Position numbers and translations under genes: made by a program. A stretch of DNA of 64,000 nt from contig NZ_CP083608.1 in the NCBI RefSeq assembly GCF_020097135.1, forward strand, positions 1,364,001-1,428,000, written 5' to 3'. Each line of letters starts with the position of its first letter. Positions within the stretch are counted from its first letter, which is position 1. The DNA comes from Macrococcus armenti (lineage in GTDB: Bacteria > Bacillota > Bacilli > Staphylococcales > Staphylococcaceae). Below, piece by piece: positions 41,792 through 52,501 of the stretch. The notes beneath the pieces are model-generated. The model was given only the letters and a program-made list of their open reading frames with translations. It made no database searches and was not told the DNA's origin.

Positions 41792-43597
41792 TTATTCTGT
41801 TTTTAATGCATTATGAATTTCAACCGCCAACTTTTGTGGAATACCAATGGCACGAATCTCTTCGATTGAAGCTTCTTTAATTCGTTTAACCGAACCGAAG
41901 TGCTTCATTAGCATTGTTTTTCTTTTCGGACCCATGCCACTAATATTATCAAGTTGAGATGACAGGCCTGTTTTACGACGTGTATTACGGTGGAAGCTAA
42001 TTGCGAATCGATGCACTTCATCCTGAATGCGTTGCAGTAAATAAAAACTCTGACTCTTTTTGTTCAAAGGAATGATGTCGTAATTTTCTCCATATATGAG
42101 TTCGCTCGTCATATGTTTATCGTTTTTCTTTAAACCCGCAACCGGTATATCAAGCGCAAGTTCATTCACCAATACGTCAATGACGCTTGTCATATGCCCT
42201 TTACCACCATCGACTATAATCAAGTCAGGTAACGGCAATCCTTCTTTCAGTACACGTGTATAACGTCGGCGCACCACTTCACGCATACTCGCATAGTCAT
42301 CCGGTCCTGTAACCGTCTTAATCTTATACTTTCTGTAATCACGTTTACTTGGTTTACCGTCTATAAACGTTACCATCGCAGCAACAGGATCTACTCCCTG
42401 TATATTAGAATTATCAAATGCTTCAATTCGAATTGGTGTTTCAATTCCCATCGCATTACCCAATTCTTCAATAGCTTTAACTGTTCTTGATTCATCACGC
42501 TCAATAATATCAAATTTATTACTTAGCGCAATTTGTGCATTTTTAACTGCTAAATCAACCATTTCACGTTTTTTACCACGTATCGGCTGTAGCACTTTCG
42601 TATCTACAACAGAACGTACCATTTCCATATCAAGCCCGAGTGGAATGTGCACTTCACCAGGCAGTAAATTTTCTTCTAGTCTATAAAATTGGCCGATAAA
42701 GTTATAAAAATGACTTTTCGCATCATCAATTAAAGGAATCATCTGCACTTTACGTTCAATTAAGTTACCTTGTCGAATGAAGAAAACTTGAATGCACATC
42801 CAGCCTTTATCGACGCTAAAGCCAAATATATCACGCGTCGTCATATCACTTGTCATCATTTTCTGTTTAAACATTAATGATTCAATATGCTGTATAAGGT
42901 CACGATATTCTTTCGCTTCTTCAAATTCCAGGTTCTGAGCTTTAGCGCTCATCTTCGCTTTTAAATCTTCCACGATTGTTGTGTCATGGCCGCTTAAAAA
43001 ATTAGAGACGATTTGAATATAATGCTGATATTCCTGCTGATCAACATCATATACACATGGGCCGAGACATTGTCCAATATGATAATAAAGACATAACTTA
43101 TCCGGCATATGCGTACACTTACGGAAAGGAATAATACGATCTAATAACTTCTTCGTTTCATGGGCTGCGTATGCATTAGGATATGGACCGAAATATTTCC
43201 CGCTGTTTTTCTTTACTGTACGCGTAACGATCAACCTTGGATGCTTTTCGTTCGTAATCTTAATAAACGGATAACTTTTATCGTCTTTCAGCAATATGTT
43301 ATATCTCGGATAGTGTTTCTTTATTAACGTCAGTTCAAGCAGCAGCGACTCTATTTCCGTACTCGTAACAATATATTCAAAATTACGAATTTCCATTACG
43401 AGTCGCGTTGTTTTCTCATCATGACTCCCCGTAAAGTAACTACGTACACGGTTTCTTAAGTTTTTCGCCTTTCCGACATATATGACTTGATCATTTCTAT
43501 CTTTCATTAAATAACAGCCCGGTTCTGTCGGTAAAACTGATAATTTATGTTTAATATTTAATTCATACTGTTCCACATCATTCACCACACATTCCAT
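41792..43597 (-). CDS. uvrC: excinuclease ABC subunit C
   Basis: A 601-residue nuclease of nucleotide-excision repair, making the incisions on both sides of a lesion after UvrAB. The N-terminal GIY-YIG domain has [21 protein letters not shown]; the UVR motif is [17 protein letters not shown]; the RNase H-like C-terminal domain includes [18 protein letters not shown]; a helix-hairpin-helix pair ends the protein. The true start could be GTG a few codons inside; the position given is the longest ATG frame. Confidence 0.96.
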   Translation of the reverse strand: MECVVNDVEQYELNIKHKLSVLPTEPGCYLMKDRNDQVIYVGKAKNLRNRVRSYFTGSHDEKTTRLVMEIRNFEYIVTSTEIESLLLELTLIKKHYPRYNILLKDDKSYPFIKITNEKHPRLIVTRTVKKNSGKYFGPYPNAYAAHETKKLLDRIIPFRKCTHMPDKLCLYYHIGQCLGPCVYDVDQQEYQHYIQIVSNFLSGHDTTIVEDLKAKMSAKAQNLEFEEAKEYRDLIQHIESLMFKQKMMTSDMTTRDIFGFSVDKGWMCIQVFFIRQGNLIERKVQMIPLIDDAKSHFYNFIGQFYRLEENLLPGEVHIPLGLDMEMVRSVVDTKVLQPIRGKKREMVDLAVKNAQIALSNKFDIIERDESRTVKAIEELGNAMGIETPIRIEAFDNSNIQGVDPVAAMVTFIDGKPSKRDYRKYKIKTVTGPDDYASMREVVRRRYTRVLKEGLPLPDLIIVDGGKGHMTSVIDVLVNELALDIPVAGLKKNDKHMTSELIYGENYDIIPLNKKSQSFYLLQRIQDEVHRFAISFHRNTRRKTGLSSQLDNISGMGPKRKTMLMKHFGSVKRIKEASIEEIRAIGIPQKLAVEIHNALKTE

Positions 43598-43601
43598 TCA
43601 T

Positions 43602-43630
43602 AAAAAATAGACAGAGACAATTGTCTCTGC
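43602..43630 (-). terminator. terminator between trxA and uvrC
   Basis: The palindrome GCAGAGACAATTGTCTCTGT is followed by a T-run (TATTTTTT) on the minus strand. Confidence 0.85.
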
Positions 43631-43644
43631 CTGCACTTCAAATA

Positions 43645-43959
43645 TTAGTAATGTTTTGCAAGCACTGCTTGTAATTGTTCTTTCGGTTGGAAACCAACAA
43701 TTTTATCCACTGCCTGACCATCTTTAAATACGATTAAAGTTGGAATACTCATTACTTCAAACTTAGCAGCTGTTGCCTGGTTCTCATCAACATCTACTTT
43801 CACGATGTTCGCTTTACCTTCAACATCTTTTGCTAAGTCTTCTAATACAGGTGCAATCATTTTACAAGGTCCACACCAAGGTGCCCAGAAGTCAACTAAT
43901 GTTACACCTTCTTTAATATTTTCTTCAAAGTTACTATCTGTTGCATTTATTAAAGCCAT
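43645..43959 (-). CDS. trxA: thioredoxin
   Basis: A 104-residue thioredoxin with active site WAPWCGPCK and the cis-Pro loop [12 protein letters not shown]. It reduces protein disulfides in the cytoplasm. The ATG at 43959 has GGAGG ten bases upstream; a frame five codons longer exists. The order mutS2-trxA-uvrC is conserved in staphylococci and bacilli. The gene ends before a strong terminator. Confidence 0.97.
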   Translation of the reverse strand: MALINATDSNFEENIKEGVTLVDFWAPWCGPCKMIAPVLEDLAKDVEGKANIVKVDVDENQATAAKFEVMSIPTLIVFKDGQAVDKIVGFQPKEQLQAVLAKHY

Positions 43960-44040
43960 AATTAATTCCTCCATGTCAATTAAGTTTATAAATGGAGTAT
44001 ATCAAATAAAAATCATGGGGTCATTACTTTTGCTCACATA

Positions 44041-44136
44041 TTATGCAATGAATAAATAAATGATTCCGCCTAAAAGCATTAAGACCGATACAACAATCAA
44101 TACTTTTGCGAGTTTATACATATCAAAGTTATCCAT
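44041..44136 (-). CDS. 31-residue membrane protein between mutS2 and trxA
   Basis: A short ORF (MDNFDMYKLAKVLIVVSVLM...) with a perfect AAGGAGG seven bases before the ATG. Residues 9-31 form a single hydrophobic helix. The RBS begins at the mutS2 stop, so it is part of that operon. No function is known to me; size and membrane insertion suggest a modulator of a larger protein. Confidence 0.75.
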   Translation of the reverse strand: MDNFDMYKLAKVLIVVSVLMLLGGIIYLFIA

Positions 44137-44145
44137 ACTGCCTCC

Positions 44146-46482
44146 TTATTTCAGTTCAACAACTGTAACACCGAATCCACCTTCCGCCGGCATACCTCCA
44201 CGGAAGCTCGATACAGCTTTTGATCGACGTAAATATTGCTGCACACCTTTTTGTAGTGCACCCGTACCTTTTCCGTGAATAATCGTTACTTGTTCATAGT
44301 TGCTCAAAAGTGCCTGATCTAAATACTGCTCAAGTTTAATAAGTGCATCCTCATAACGTTCACCACGCAGGTCTAGTTCCATTTTAATCGTCTGGCGATT
44401 GCTTCTAGGAACGACGCGAATTTTATCTTCTTTTGGTGGTGCTTCTTTTTCCAGTTCATTTAACGGCAGCTTCATCTTAATGATACCCATCTGAACAACA
44501 GCTTCATCTCCATCGACATCAAGAATCACACCTTTTTGCCCATAACTGAGTACTTTAACGTGATCACCTTTAGCTATAACTTCATTTTTAGTCGATTTCT
44601 TATCCGCTTTTATTTTCGTTTCATGATACATTTTACCTAACTTAGAACGCTTTTCAATCAGTTCGTTCTCTTTAATATCAGCATTAGATTTTAAGTTACG
44701 CAATGTTTTGAGCAATGCATCAGCTTCTTTTTCTGCATTTTTAACAATTTTATTTGCATCCTGTTTCGCGCGTTCTATCAAGTTTTCTTTCTGCGTTAAA
44801 TAGCTTTCAAAGTTTTTCTTCAGATCATTATGCAGTGACTGTACTTCCAGCTTCAGCTGTTCTGTGTATATACGGTCATCTTCCATCTGTTTAGCGTTTC
44901 TTTCTAAACTTTTGATCATATTATCAATTTCTGCATCGTCCATATGAATCATCTGGCGTGCATGTTTAATAATCGATAAACTCAAGCCTAACTTCTTCGC
45001 GATATCAAATGCATTACTTTTACCCGGTACACCCATTAGTAATCGGTATGTCGGACTTAAAGTTTCGACATCAAATTCAACACTTGCATTCATGACGCGG
45101 TCTCGATTATAACTGTATGCTTTTAGTTCAGGATAGTGCGTTGTTGCCATCGTCATTACATTTTGTTCAAGACACGTATCCAGTATACTCATCGCAAGTG
45201 CCGCACCTTCACTAGGATCTGTACCAGCTCCTAGTTCGTCAAACATAACGAAGCTATCACTTGTCATTTCATTTAAAATCGATACGATATTTGTCATATG
45301 ACTTGAGAACGTTGAAAGTGACTGCTCAATCGACTGTTCATCACCGATATCACAGAACACCTCATCAAAGATACTGATTGCTGCACCTTCACGAGCAGGA
45401 ATCATCATCCCGCTTTGCGTCATTAAAATAATCAGGCCAGTCGTCTTTAACGTAACAGTTTTACCACCTGTATTCGGACCGGTGATTATAACAGTTTGTG
45501 TGTCCCCAATAAAACTTATATTATTTTTAACGACAGTGTCTGAAGGTAATAACGGATGCCATGCACCTGGTAAATCAACTGTCCTTGTGTCTACAACATT
45601 CGGCATAACCATCTTATTACGATTACCATATTTCGCTTTCGCCATTAACACGTCTAAATCCGATAACACTTCAGTAGAATATGTCAGTGCGTTATCATGA
45701 ACGGCTACTTCGTTCGTCAGTTCGTATAAAATCCTTTCAACTTCCTCTTGTTCACGATGTGTCACTGCACTCAGCTCAGTTGAAAGCTGTACGATACTGT
45801 TCGGTTCAATATAAAACGTCTGCCCACTACTTGAAGTATCATGTACGATACCTGGAAAATCCTGCTTATATTCACTACGTACCGGAATTACTTGACGGCC
45901 ATTACGGATCGTGACAATTGCATCTGATAATTTTTTCTGATTATTTGAACTGCGCACAATATTTTCAAGTCGCTCTTTAATACGGCGATTAATACGATTC
46001 ATTTCCTGACGAATCTCTGCTAATTTAGGCGAAGCATGATCAAATAAAGTCGTTTCATCACACTTCGACTGAATGCTTTCTGCAAGTTCTGTAACTTGAG
46101 GTAAACGTTTAAACGTTTCATACATCATCGGAATTTCAAGTTCGCGTTCTTCAAACAAGTTTGCAATATATGTTTTATAGCGATTTACAACTTTTATATT
46201 ATTTTTAATTTTATTGAGTTCAGTAACTGACAGCACCGAGCCGATGACTGCCCGACGCACGAGCAACTGAATATCACTTAGCATACTCATACCTGGTTCT
46301 GTCTGGGTCATTTCGATTCGACGTGCCTCTTCCAGTTGTGACAGCATTTCGATTATTTGTGCTTTATCACGCGTTGGTGCCGTCATCATTACTTTTCTGC
46401 TTGATAATTCATTTTGTGTGAATGCATCTACACGCTCAATGATTTTATTATATTCTAATACATTTAAAGCTTTTTTATTCAT
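44146..46482 (-). CDS. mutS2: endonuclease MutS2
   Basis: A 778-residue MutS-family ATPase with a C-terminal Smr nuclease domain. It has Walker A GPNTGGKTVTLK, Walker B SFVMFDELGAGTDPSEG, a long coiled coil (residues about 500-630) and the Smr motif LDLRGERYEDAL...IIHGKGTGALQKGV. MutS2 suppresses homologous recombination and, in Bacillus, splits collided ribosomes. Start set at the ATG at 46482, four bases after the polX stop. Confidence 0.95.
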   Translation of the reverse strand: MNKKALNVLEYNKIIERVDAFTQNELSSRKVMMTAPTRDKAQIIEMLSQLEEARRIEMTQTEPGMSMLSDIQLLVRRAVIGSVLSVTELNKIKNNIKVVNRYKTYIANLFEERELEIPMMYETFKRLPQVTELAESIQSKCDETTLFDHASPKLAEIRQEMNRINRRIKERLENIVRSSNNQKKLSDAIVTIRNGRQVIPVRSEYKQDFPGIVHDTSSSGQTFYIEPNSIVQLSTELSAVTHREQEEVERILYELTNEVAVHDNALTYSTEVLSDLDVLMAKAKYGNRNKMVMPNVVDTRTVDLPGAWHPLLPSDTVVKNNISFIGDTQTVIITGPNTGGKTVTLKTTGLIILMTQSGMMIPAREGAAISIFDEVFCDIGDEQSIEQSLSTFSSHMTNIVSILNEMTSDSFVMFDELGAGTDPSEGAALAMSILDTCLEQNVMTMATTHYPELKAYSYNRDRVMNASVEFDVETLSPTYRLLMGVPGKSNAFDIAKKLGLSLSIIKHARQMIHMDDAEIDNMIKSLERNAKQMEDDRIYTEQLKLEVQSLHNDLKKNFESYLTQKENLIERAKQDANKIVKNAEKEADALLKTLRNLKSNADIKENELIEKRSKLGKMYHETKIKADKKSTKNEVIAKGDHVKVLSYGQKGVILDVDGDEAVVQMGIIKMKLPLNELEKEAPPKEDKIRVVPRSNRQTIKMELDLRGERYEDALIKLEQYLDQALLSNYEQVTIIHGKGTGALQKGVQQYLRRSKAVSSFRGGMPAEGGFGVTVVELK

Positions 46483-46486
46483 AACA

Positions 46487-48196
46487 TTACTTCCCATTCT
46501 GTATCCAAGATTTGAAGGCTTCACGTGACAGTGTGTTTATCACCTGTTCCTTTTTAACATAACCTTTAATCGCGGTGCTGACGCCATATTTCATTAAATC
46601 AAGCTGCTGAACGGCGTGTGCATCAGTATTGATAACAAGTTTTAAGTCTGGATATTGTTTTAAGATTTCACTCGATAAATCAAGTCGCATCGGATGCGCA
46701 TTAATTTCAAGTACTGTGTTCGTCTTTTGTGCGATTTCAATAAGCTGAGCCATATTCACATTGTACCCATGGCGACGACCAATCAATCGTCCTGTCGGAT
46801 GTGCAATATGTCTGACGTAAGGATTTTCACATGCATTGATTAATCGCTTCATAATTTCTGCTTCACTTTGATTCAGCGACTGATGAATTGCACCGATACA
46901 ATAGTCTAACTGCGAAAGTACTTCGTTGCTGTAATCCATCTCACCATCAGCTAATATATCCATTTCAACTCCTGAATATATATCAATTTCTTTATATTGG
47001 CGGTTTAGTTCTTTAATGCGCTCATTCTGTTCTAATAATCTTTCCTCACTCAGTCCATTTGCAACGAACAAACTTTTGGAATGATCCGTAATCATCATAT
47101 ATTCATAACCTTTAGCAATACAAGCTTCTATCATCTGTTCAATTGTATGAGCCCCGTCACTATATGTTGTATGCATATGAATATCACCACGAATATCATC
47201 GTGTTTAATAATTTCATTAAAGTTGTCAAAATCAAATTCTGAGCCGTCATGACGCATTTCAGGTGGAATATATGGTCGGTTAAAATGATTGTAAATATCT
47301 GCTTCACGCTTCAGTTGTATGATGTTACCATCACTAGTTGTAATGCCATATTCACTGACTTTCTCATTTCTTTCCTTTGCAAGCTGACGAATTCTAATAT
47401 TATGCTCTTTACTACCAGTGAAATGCTGCAGCATATGCGCATAGTTTGACCCATCTGTAAATCTGAAATCAACAGTCGTTACGACATCATCTTTAGCAAC
47501 TTGAATGGTAACTTTTTCGTCTCCAGCAAGTTCTACTTTTTTAATAAATGGTAGTGCCGTCAATTGTGCTTTTACAATATCACGTTGATTTGTTTCTACA
47601 ATATAATCGATATCTTTAGAATATTCATTACGTCGTCTAAAACTGCCTGTAACAGAATAACGATTGATTGCTTCAATTTCTTCTAGCGCGTTATTAATCA
47701 TTTCAGTAAACTGATGTACTTGATAAATGCTTAACTTTTCAGTCATTGTCAGCATTTCATCTATACTAATCAGAATATTCTCCTCTGACTTCTTACCAAA
47801 ACCAGGTAGTGCGCTAATTTCGTTATTGATACACGCATTTTTAAGTTCATCAATCGTTGTAATGCCAAGCGCATCATTTATTTTAACGATTTTTTTCGCA
47901 CCAAGATTTCGAATTTTAAGCATATGAATAAGCCCTTCAGGAATTTGTTCCTTTAATGACTTAAGTAACGATGATTCTTGATGTAATCTAATGTCTTCAA
48001 GAACTTCTGCTACGCCTTTTCCGACACCTTTAATTTCTGTAAAGTCAGAAAGTGCATTAATGTCACCCTGAAAAGTCTCAAGATTTGCTGCTGCTTTACG
48101 GTAAGCTGATATTTTGAACGGATTCTCACCTGAAAGTTCAAGCAGCGTCGCAACTCGTTCAAGCTGTTTAATATAATCTTTCTTCGTAATATCCAT
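46487..48196 (-). CDS. polX: DNA polymerase X family with PHP domain
   Basis: A 569-residue repair polymerase. N-terminal helix-hairpin-helix repeats (FTEIKGVGKGVAEVLEDI), the nucleotidyltransferase core with RRNEYSKDIDYIV and VTTVDFRF, and a C-terminal PHP phosphoesterase with DIHMHTTYSDG and MITDHSK that acts as 3'-5' exonuclease. It fills short gaps in base-excision repair. The ATG at 48196 has GGAGGG upstream. Confidence 0.94.
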   Translation of the reverse strand: MDITKKDYIKQLERVATLLELSGENPFKISAYRKAAANLETFQGDINALSDFTEIKGVGKGVAEVLEDIRLHQESSLLKSLKEQIPEGLIHMLKIRNLGAKKIVKINDALGITTIDELKNACINNEISALPGFGKKSEENILISIDEMLTMTEKLSIYQVHQFTEMINNALEEIEAINRYSVTGSFRRRNEYSKDIDYIVETNQRDIVKAQLTALPFIKKVELAGDEKVTIQVAKDDVVTTVDFRFTDGSNYAHMLQHFTGSKEHNIRIRQLAKERNEKVSEYGITTSDGNIIQLKREADIYNHFNRPYIPPEMRHDGSEFDFDNFNEIIKHDDIRGDIHMHTTYSDGAHTIEQMIEACIAKGYEYMMITDHSKSLFVANGLSEERLLEQNERIKELNRQYKEIDIYSGVEMDILADGEMDYSNEVLSQLDYCIGAIHQSLNQSEAEIMKRLINACENPYVRHIAHPTGRLIGRRHGYNVNMAQLIEIAQKTNTVLEINAHPMRLDLSSEILKQYPDLKLVINTDAHAVQQLDLMKYGVSTAIKGYVKKEQVINTLSREAFKSWIQNGK

Positions 48197-48204
48197 AATA
48201 CCCT

Positions 48205-48240
48205 CCAAAATAAAAGCCATAGACGATGTGCCTATGACTT
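48205..48240 (-). terminator. terminator between cvpA and polX
   Basis: The stem AAGTCATAG/CTATGGCTT with one G-U pair and TTATTTT following on the minus strand. It overlaps the cvpA stop codon. Confidence 0.7.
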
Positions 48241-48785
48241 TATGTAATAATAATACCTACATATTCAAACCAATGTTTTGCCAGTTGACTTAAAATCGGT
48301 GTATGATTTGCAATTAAATTTGCGATGAAGCTTTCTTCTAACTTTGCCTGTACACTCGTAACAGGTACCATTGATAATAAAAATATGACGATAAATAATA
48401 ATAAATGAGATTCTATAAAGCCGAGTACTGCTCCGAAAATACGATTCATCTGATTTAACAGTGGAAGCTGTGCTATATAATCAAAAATCGTTGCAATAAA
48501 CTGCAGTATTACTTTACATAGTATAAATATAATGATGAAGCTGACAACGTTATAAAATGTCATTTCATTCGTAATCATGTTTAAAAATTTCGACTCGTAG
48601 TTCCCTTCAGTAGATGGAAATGGAATCATTAACGTCATCTTCTGAGCAAGGTCCGCATAAAAGAGCTTTGCGATAATGAAAGATCCGAGCGTACCTATTA
48701 AATGCAGTGATTGTAAAATTAATCCTCTGCGTAAACCTATTACCGTACCTAAACATAAAAAGAAAATTAAAATTAAGTTAATCAT
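48240..48785 (-). CDS. cvpA: CvpA family membrane protein
   Basis: A 181-residue protein with four hydrophobic helices. The conserved start INLILIFFLCLGTVIGLRRGLILQSLHLIG and the later LNQMNRIFGAVLGFIES are CvpA features, given here as patterns over residues 2-30 and 113-128. Homologues are linked to colicin production, biofilm and stress traits. It overlaps zapA by eight bases. Confidence 0.9.
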   Translation of the reverse strand: MINLILIFFLCLGTVIGLRRGLILQSLHLIGTLGSFIIAKLFYADLAQKMTLMIPFPSTEGNYESKFLNMITNEMTFYNVVSFIIIFILCKVILQFIATIFDYIAQLPLLNQMNRIFGAVLGFIESHLLLFIVIFLLSMVPVTSVQAKLEESFIANLIANHTPILSQLAKHWFEYVGIIIT

Positions 48786-49050
48786 TATCGTTGTTTCCCT
48801 CTAAACGACTGAGCTTTTGAAGTAGCAAATCGTGTTCTTCCTTTAATTTCACATAATCATCCATCACGTTGACTGCAGCGAGTACTGCTTTGCGTGACGT
48901 ATCTAGCCCTGCATTATACTTTGCAATCTCACGAATACGTTCATCGACTAAACTTGCAACGTGACGAATATGGCTCGGTTCATCTTCACCGAGAATTGTA
49001 TAGAACTGATCATATATATTTACAGTAATTCTATTCTTAAATTCTCCCAT
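48778..49050 (-). CDS. zapA: cell division protein ZapA
   Basis: A 90-residue protein. The N-terminal domain (NRITVNIYDQFYTILGEDEP), then HIRHVASLVDERIREIA, and a C-terminal coiled coil fit ZapA, which bundles FtsZ protofilaments at midcell. It heads the zapA-cvpA-polX-mutS2 operon, divergent from rnhC, as in Bacillus and Staphylococcus. Confidence 0.93.
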   Translation of the reverse strand: MGEFKNRITVNIYDQFYTILGEDEPSHIRHVASLVDERIREIAKYNAGLDTSRKAVLAAVNVMDDYVKLKEEHDLLLQKLSRLEGNNDND

Positions 49051-49149
49051 ATTAACACTCCGTCATCGTTATTTATTTTAGTTTATGTTACCATTTTTAC
49101 ATAATGAATAACAATAAAAACATACTTAAATGTTAGAAAGTAGGCAAAA

Positions 49150-50079
49150 ATGAGCAATAAAGTATATATATTGACTGAAAAAGAGGCAAAATTGATTGCG
49201 CAATCACTGCCACCTGCTGATAATACGCCATTACCTCAAGGTACAAAATATCGCACAAAAATTTCAGGTCATACTGTAACACTGTATCATTCAAATAAGC
49301 TGATGATACAAGGTGCAAACAGTGAAGCAATTGGCGCGTCAATTCTTACAAAAGCAGGCATTAATCATGCACAATCATCACAAAATAAATCCGCTGCAAT
49401 AAAAACACATTCAATTCAATACGACAAGTTTAATTGTATTGGCAGCGATGAAGCCGGTTCCGGTGATTACTTCGGCCCGATGACTGTAGTTGCCAGTTAC
49501 GTATCGAAGAAAAACGCTGAAATTTTAAAAGTGCTCGGTGTCATGGATTCTAAAAACTTGAAGGACAATCAAATTATAGAACTTGCCGAACAAATAATTC
49601 CAATCATCCCTCACTCACTGCTCGTACTTGACAATCCTAAATATAATGAGCGAAAACAGCTCGGCTGGTCACAAGTAAAAATGAAAGCTGTACTTCATAA
49701 CGAAGCAATAAAAAATGTTCTGAAAAAAATAAATGAACCGCTTGATTACATCGTGATTGACCAGTTTGCAGTACAAGGTGTATATGAAAATTATGCAATC
49801 GGTACTATACCTGAGCGTAATAAAACAAAGTTCGAAACGAAAGGTGAATCTAAATCGATTGCTATTGCGGCAAGTTCAATTATTGCACGCTATGCATTTG
49901 TGAAATACTTCGAACAAATCATTAAAAAAACCGACATTTCGATTACAAAAGGTGCAGGTGCAAAAGTAGATGTTGAGGCTGCTAAAATCATAAAGCTAAA
50001 AGGTATCGATTATTTAGATTCCATTACTAAAAAAGATTTTAAAAATCGTGAAAAAGCAATAAAGCTCATAAAAAAATAA
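49150..50079 (+). CDS. rnhC: ribonuclease HIII
   Basis: A 309-residue enzyme that removes RNA from RNA-DNA hybrids. The N-terminal ~85 residues form the TBP-like substrate-binding domain; the catalytic domain has IGSDEAGSGDYFGPM, GVMDSKNLKD and YIVIDQFA. RNase HIII differs from RnhB by that N-terminal domain. The start at 49150 has a weak GTAGGC site. It is divergent from zapA. Confidence 0.95.
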   Translation: MSNKVYILTEKEAKLIAQSLPPADNTPLPQGTKYRTKISGHTVTLYHSNKLMIQGANSEAIGASILTKAGINHAQSSQNKSAAIKTHSIQYDKFNCIGSDEAGSGDYFGPMTVVASYVSKKNAEILKVLGVMDSKNLKDNQIIELAEQIIPIIPHSLLVLDNPKYNERKQLGWSQVKMKAVLHNEAIKNVLKKINEPLDYIVIDQFAVQGVYENYAIGTIPERNKTKFETKGESKSIAIAASSIIARYAFVKYFEQIIKKTDISITKGAGAKVDVEAAKIIKLKGIDYLDSITKKDFKNREKAIKLIKK

Positions 50080-50105
50080 GCTGACACCGTCAGCTTATTT
50101 TTTAT
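50074..50105. terminator. bidirectional terminator between rnhC and pheT
   Basis: A 12-bp stem, AAATAAGCTGAC/GTCAGCTTATTT, with a 3-base loop and T runs in both directions. It serves both convergent genes and overlaps their ends. Confidence 0.92.
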
Positions 50106-52501
50106 CCTCTTAATTTCGCACCATTTGCCTGTAGCTTTTCAATGACTGCTTCATAAATCGGTTTAATTTCTTCATCTGTTAACGTTTGTTCCGGATTTAA
50201 GAATTCCATACGAATCGCAACTGATTTCTTATCTTCAGCGATATGCTCACCTTCATACACATCAAACACTTCAGCTGATTTTAAATATTTAGAATCAACT
50301 GTCATAATTTCATCAATTAGCGCACCAGTGTCAAGTTTACGTTCTACTTCTAATGCAATATCACGGCTTGTTCCCGGGAACTTCGGAATCATATTGTAAA
50401 TGATTTGTCCTTGATGTTCTGAAAGCAACGCTTTTAAATCTAATTCAAACACATATGTTTCTTTTAAATCATTAACTTTTTCAACAGTTGGGTGCAGTTG
50501 TCCGATAATACCGACTTTCATTTCATTTACGAAAATATCCGCACTACGCCCTGGGTGTAATAAGCTTTCACTACTTCTTACATAATTAAAAGTCAGACCA
50601 AGTCGCGCACTAATTGCTTCTACTATTCCTTTAACATGGAAGAAGTCTACTTGTTCTTTCTTACCTTGATGCATACTTGGCGTAACAAGTCCGGTAATGA
50701 TACCTGCGACATGTTCTTCTTCAGAAGGTAGTAATCCATCCTGCTTAAAGAATGTATTACCAATTTCGTAAAATGCAACGTCTTTCATTTGACGTGCATT
50801 ATTGTAGCTTACAACATCGATTAAATGAGGAAGTAAAGACTGACGTAACACTGCATGATCTTCACTCATCGGCATTAACAGCGCTGTTGTATCAGCTGAT
50901 TTCAGTGCAAATTGTGTTGATTTTTCTGCTGATACGAGTGCATATGTGATTGCCTGATTCAACCCTAATCCTTGAAGTAAAGCTTTCACAGCGCGACGTT
51001 TCGTCTGGTAGTCAGTCAAACCAACTTGCTTATTCGTCATCGTTTCTGGTAATGTCGCAGGTAATGCATCATAACCGTAAATACGTGCAACTTCTTCAAC
51101 TAAATCTTCTTTGATCGTTATATCTCCACGACGTGATGGGACGATAACATTAAACGCATCGCCATCTACTTTCGTCTCAAATCCAAGACGTTCGAATATG
51201 TTTTTAATTTCTGTGTTTGAAATATTAAAGCCGATCAGCTGGTTAATATCATCCGTCGAAATTTCGATACTAGTTGTGAAATCTGGTAATGCCCCCGCAG
51301 ATACGACACCACTCATAACTTCGCCTTGCGCATTTTCCTGTAATAAATACGCTGCACGATCAAGTGCATCTAATACAAATTCTGCCGCAATACCTTTTTC
51401 AAAACGACTTGATGACTCTGAGCGTAAATTCAGTCGGTTAGCAGTTTTACGAATGTTCAGTGGTGCAAACATTGCAGATTCAATTAATACATTCACTGTA
51501 CTGTCTGTTACTTCTGAAAAATCACCACCCATTACACCAGCAAGTGCAATCGGTTCTGAACCATTAGTAATAACGATGTCTTCATTTGTTAATGTACGTG
51601 ATTTATCATCTAAAGTCGTCATCGTTTCCCCGTCAGCTGCAGCGCGAACTTTAATTGTAGTGCTGCCTATCTTGTCATAGTCAAACATATGTAATGGCTG
51701 ACCGTATTCAAGCATGACATAATTTGAAACGTCTACTACGTTATTAATCGGACGAATACCCGCTTTAATTAATCGACCTTGAATATGAGCTGGCGATGGA
51801 CCTATCTTTACATTTTTAACGATACGTGCTGCATAATATGGGGCAAGTTCAGCATTATCGATATGAATATCGATGAAGTTTTGTGCCTTTTCATCAGTTT
51901 CATTAAGATGCGTTTCTGGTAGTTTTAAAGGTGATTCATATAAAGCGCTCGTTTCGAATGCAGAACCTACCATACTCATACAATCACTGCGGTTTGGCGT
52001 TAAACCAAATTCCATAACTGCATCATTTAGAGAAAGTTCAGTTAACGCATCGCTACCTGGCGTAATACGTTCTTCAAATACGTATATGCCATTTTCGTAT
52101 ACTTCAGGTATTAAGTTAGATGCAATACCAAGTTCACTTAATGAACAGATCATACCATTTGATTCAACACCACGAAGTTTCGCTTTTTTAATTTTAATGC
52201 CACCAGGTAATCTACCTCCTGGTAAACAAACGATAACAGTCTGGCCAGTAGCTACATTCGGAGCACCACAGACGATCTGCTTAACTTCATCACCAACATT
52301 CACCTGACATACATTTAGCTTATCAGCGTCCGGATGTTTTTCAATTGACTCAACATATCCGATTACTAAATTTTTTATATCTTTCGTAAAGTCGATGATT
52401 TCTTCAATCTCAATCCCGCTTCTCGTAATTTTCTCAGCGAGCGTTTCTACCGGAACATCCACTTTAACATAGTCATCTAACCATTCTTTACTTACTAACA
52501 T
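50102..52501 (-). CDS. pheT: phenylalanyl-tRNA synthetase beta subunit
   Basis: A 799-residue subunit. The N-terminal EMAP-type tRNA-binding domain ([20 protein letters not shown], residues 45-64), the B3/B4 editing domain (HMFDYDKIG nearby), the B5 DNA-binding-like domain, a core, and the C-terminal ferredoxin-like anticodon domain ([13 protein letters not shown]). It pairs with PheS as an alpha2beta2 enzyme. The ATG at 52501 follows GGAGGAG and overlaps the pheS end by 14 bases. Confidence 0.97.
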   Translation of the reverse strand: MLVSKEWLDDYVKVDVPVETLAEKITRSGIEIEEIIDFTKDIKNLVIGYVESIEKHPDADKLNVCQVNVGDEVKQIVCGAPNVATGQTVIVCLPGGRLPGGIKIKKAKLRGVESNGMICSLSELGIASNLIPEVYENGIYVFEERITPGSDALTELSLNDAVMEFGLTPNRSDCMSMVGSAFETSALYESPLKLPETHLNETDEKAQNFIDIHIDNAELAPYYAARIVKNVKIGPSPAHIQGRLIKAGIRPINNVVDVSNYVMLEYGQPLHMFDYDKIGSTTIKVRAAADGETMTTLDDKSRTLTNEDIVITNGSEPIALAGVMGGDFSEVTDSTVNVLIESAMFAPLNIRKTANRLNLRSESSSRFEKGIAAEFVLDALDRAAYLLQENAQGEVMSGVVSAGALPDFTTSIEISTDDINQLIGFNISNTEIKNIFERLGFETKVDGDAFNVIVPSRRGDITIKEDLVEEVARIYGYDALPATLPETMTNKQVGLTDYQTKRRAVKALLQGLGLNQAITYALVSAEKSTQFALKSADTTALLMPMSEDHAVLRQSLLPHLIDVVSYNNARQMKDVAFYEIGNTFFKQDGLLPSEEEHVAGIITGLVTPSMHQGKKEQVDFFHVKGIVEAISARLGLTFNYVRSSESLLHPGRSADIFVNEMKVGIIGQLHPTVEKVNDLKETYVFELDLKALLSEHQGQIIYNMIPKFPGTSRDIALEVERKLDTGALIDEIMTVDSKYLKSAEVFDVYEGEHIAEDKKSVAIRMEFLNPEQTLTDEEIKPIYEAVIEKLQANGAKLRG

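Noticed and set aside
51111-51680. 189-codon plus-strand frame inside pheT
   Set aside because: Antisense shadow of pheT; no homologous features and no start signals.
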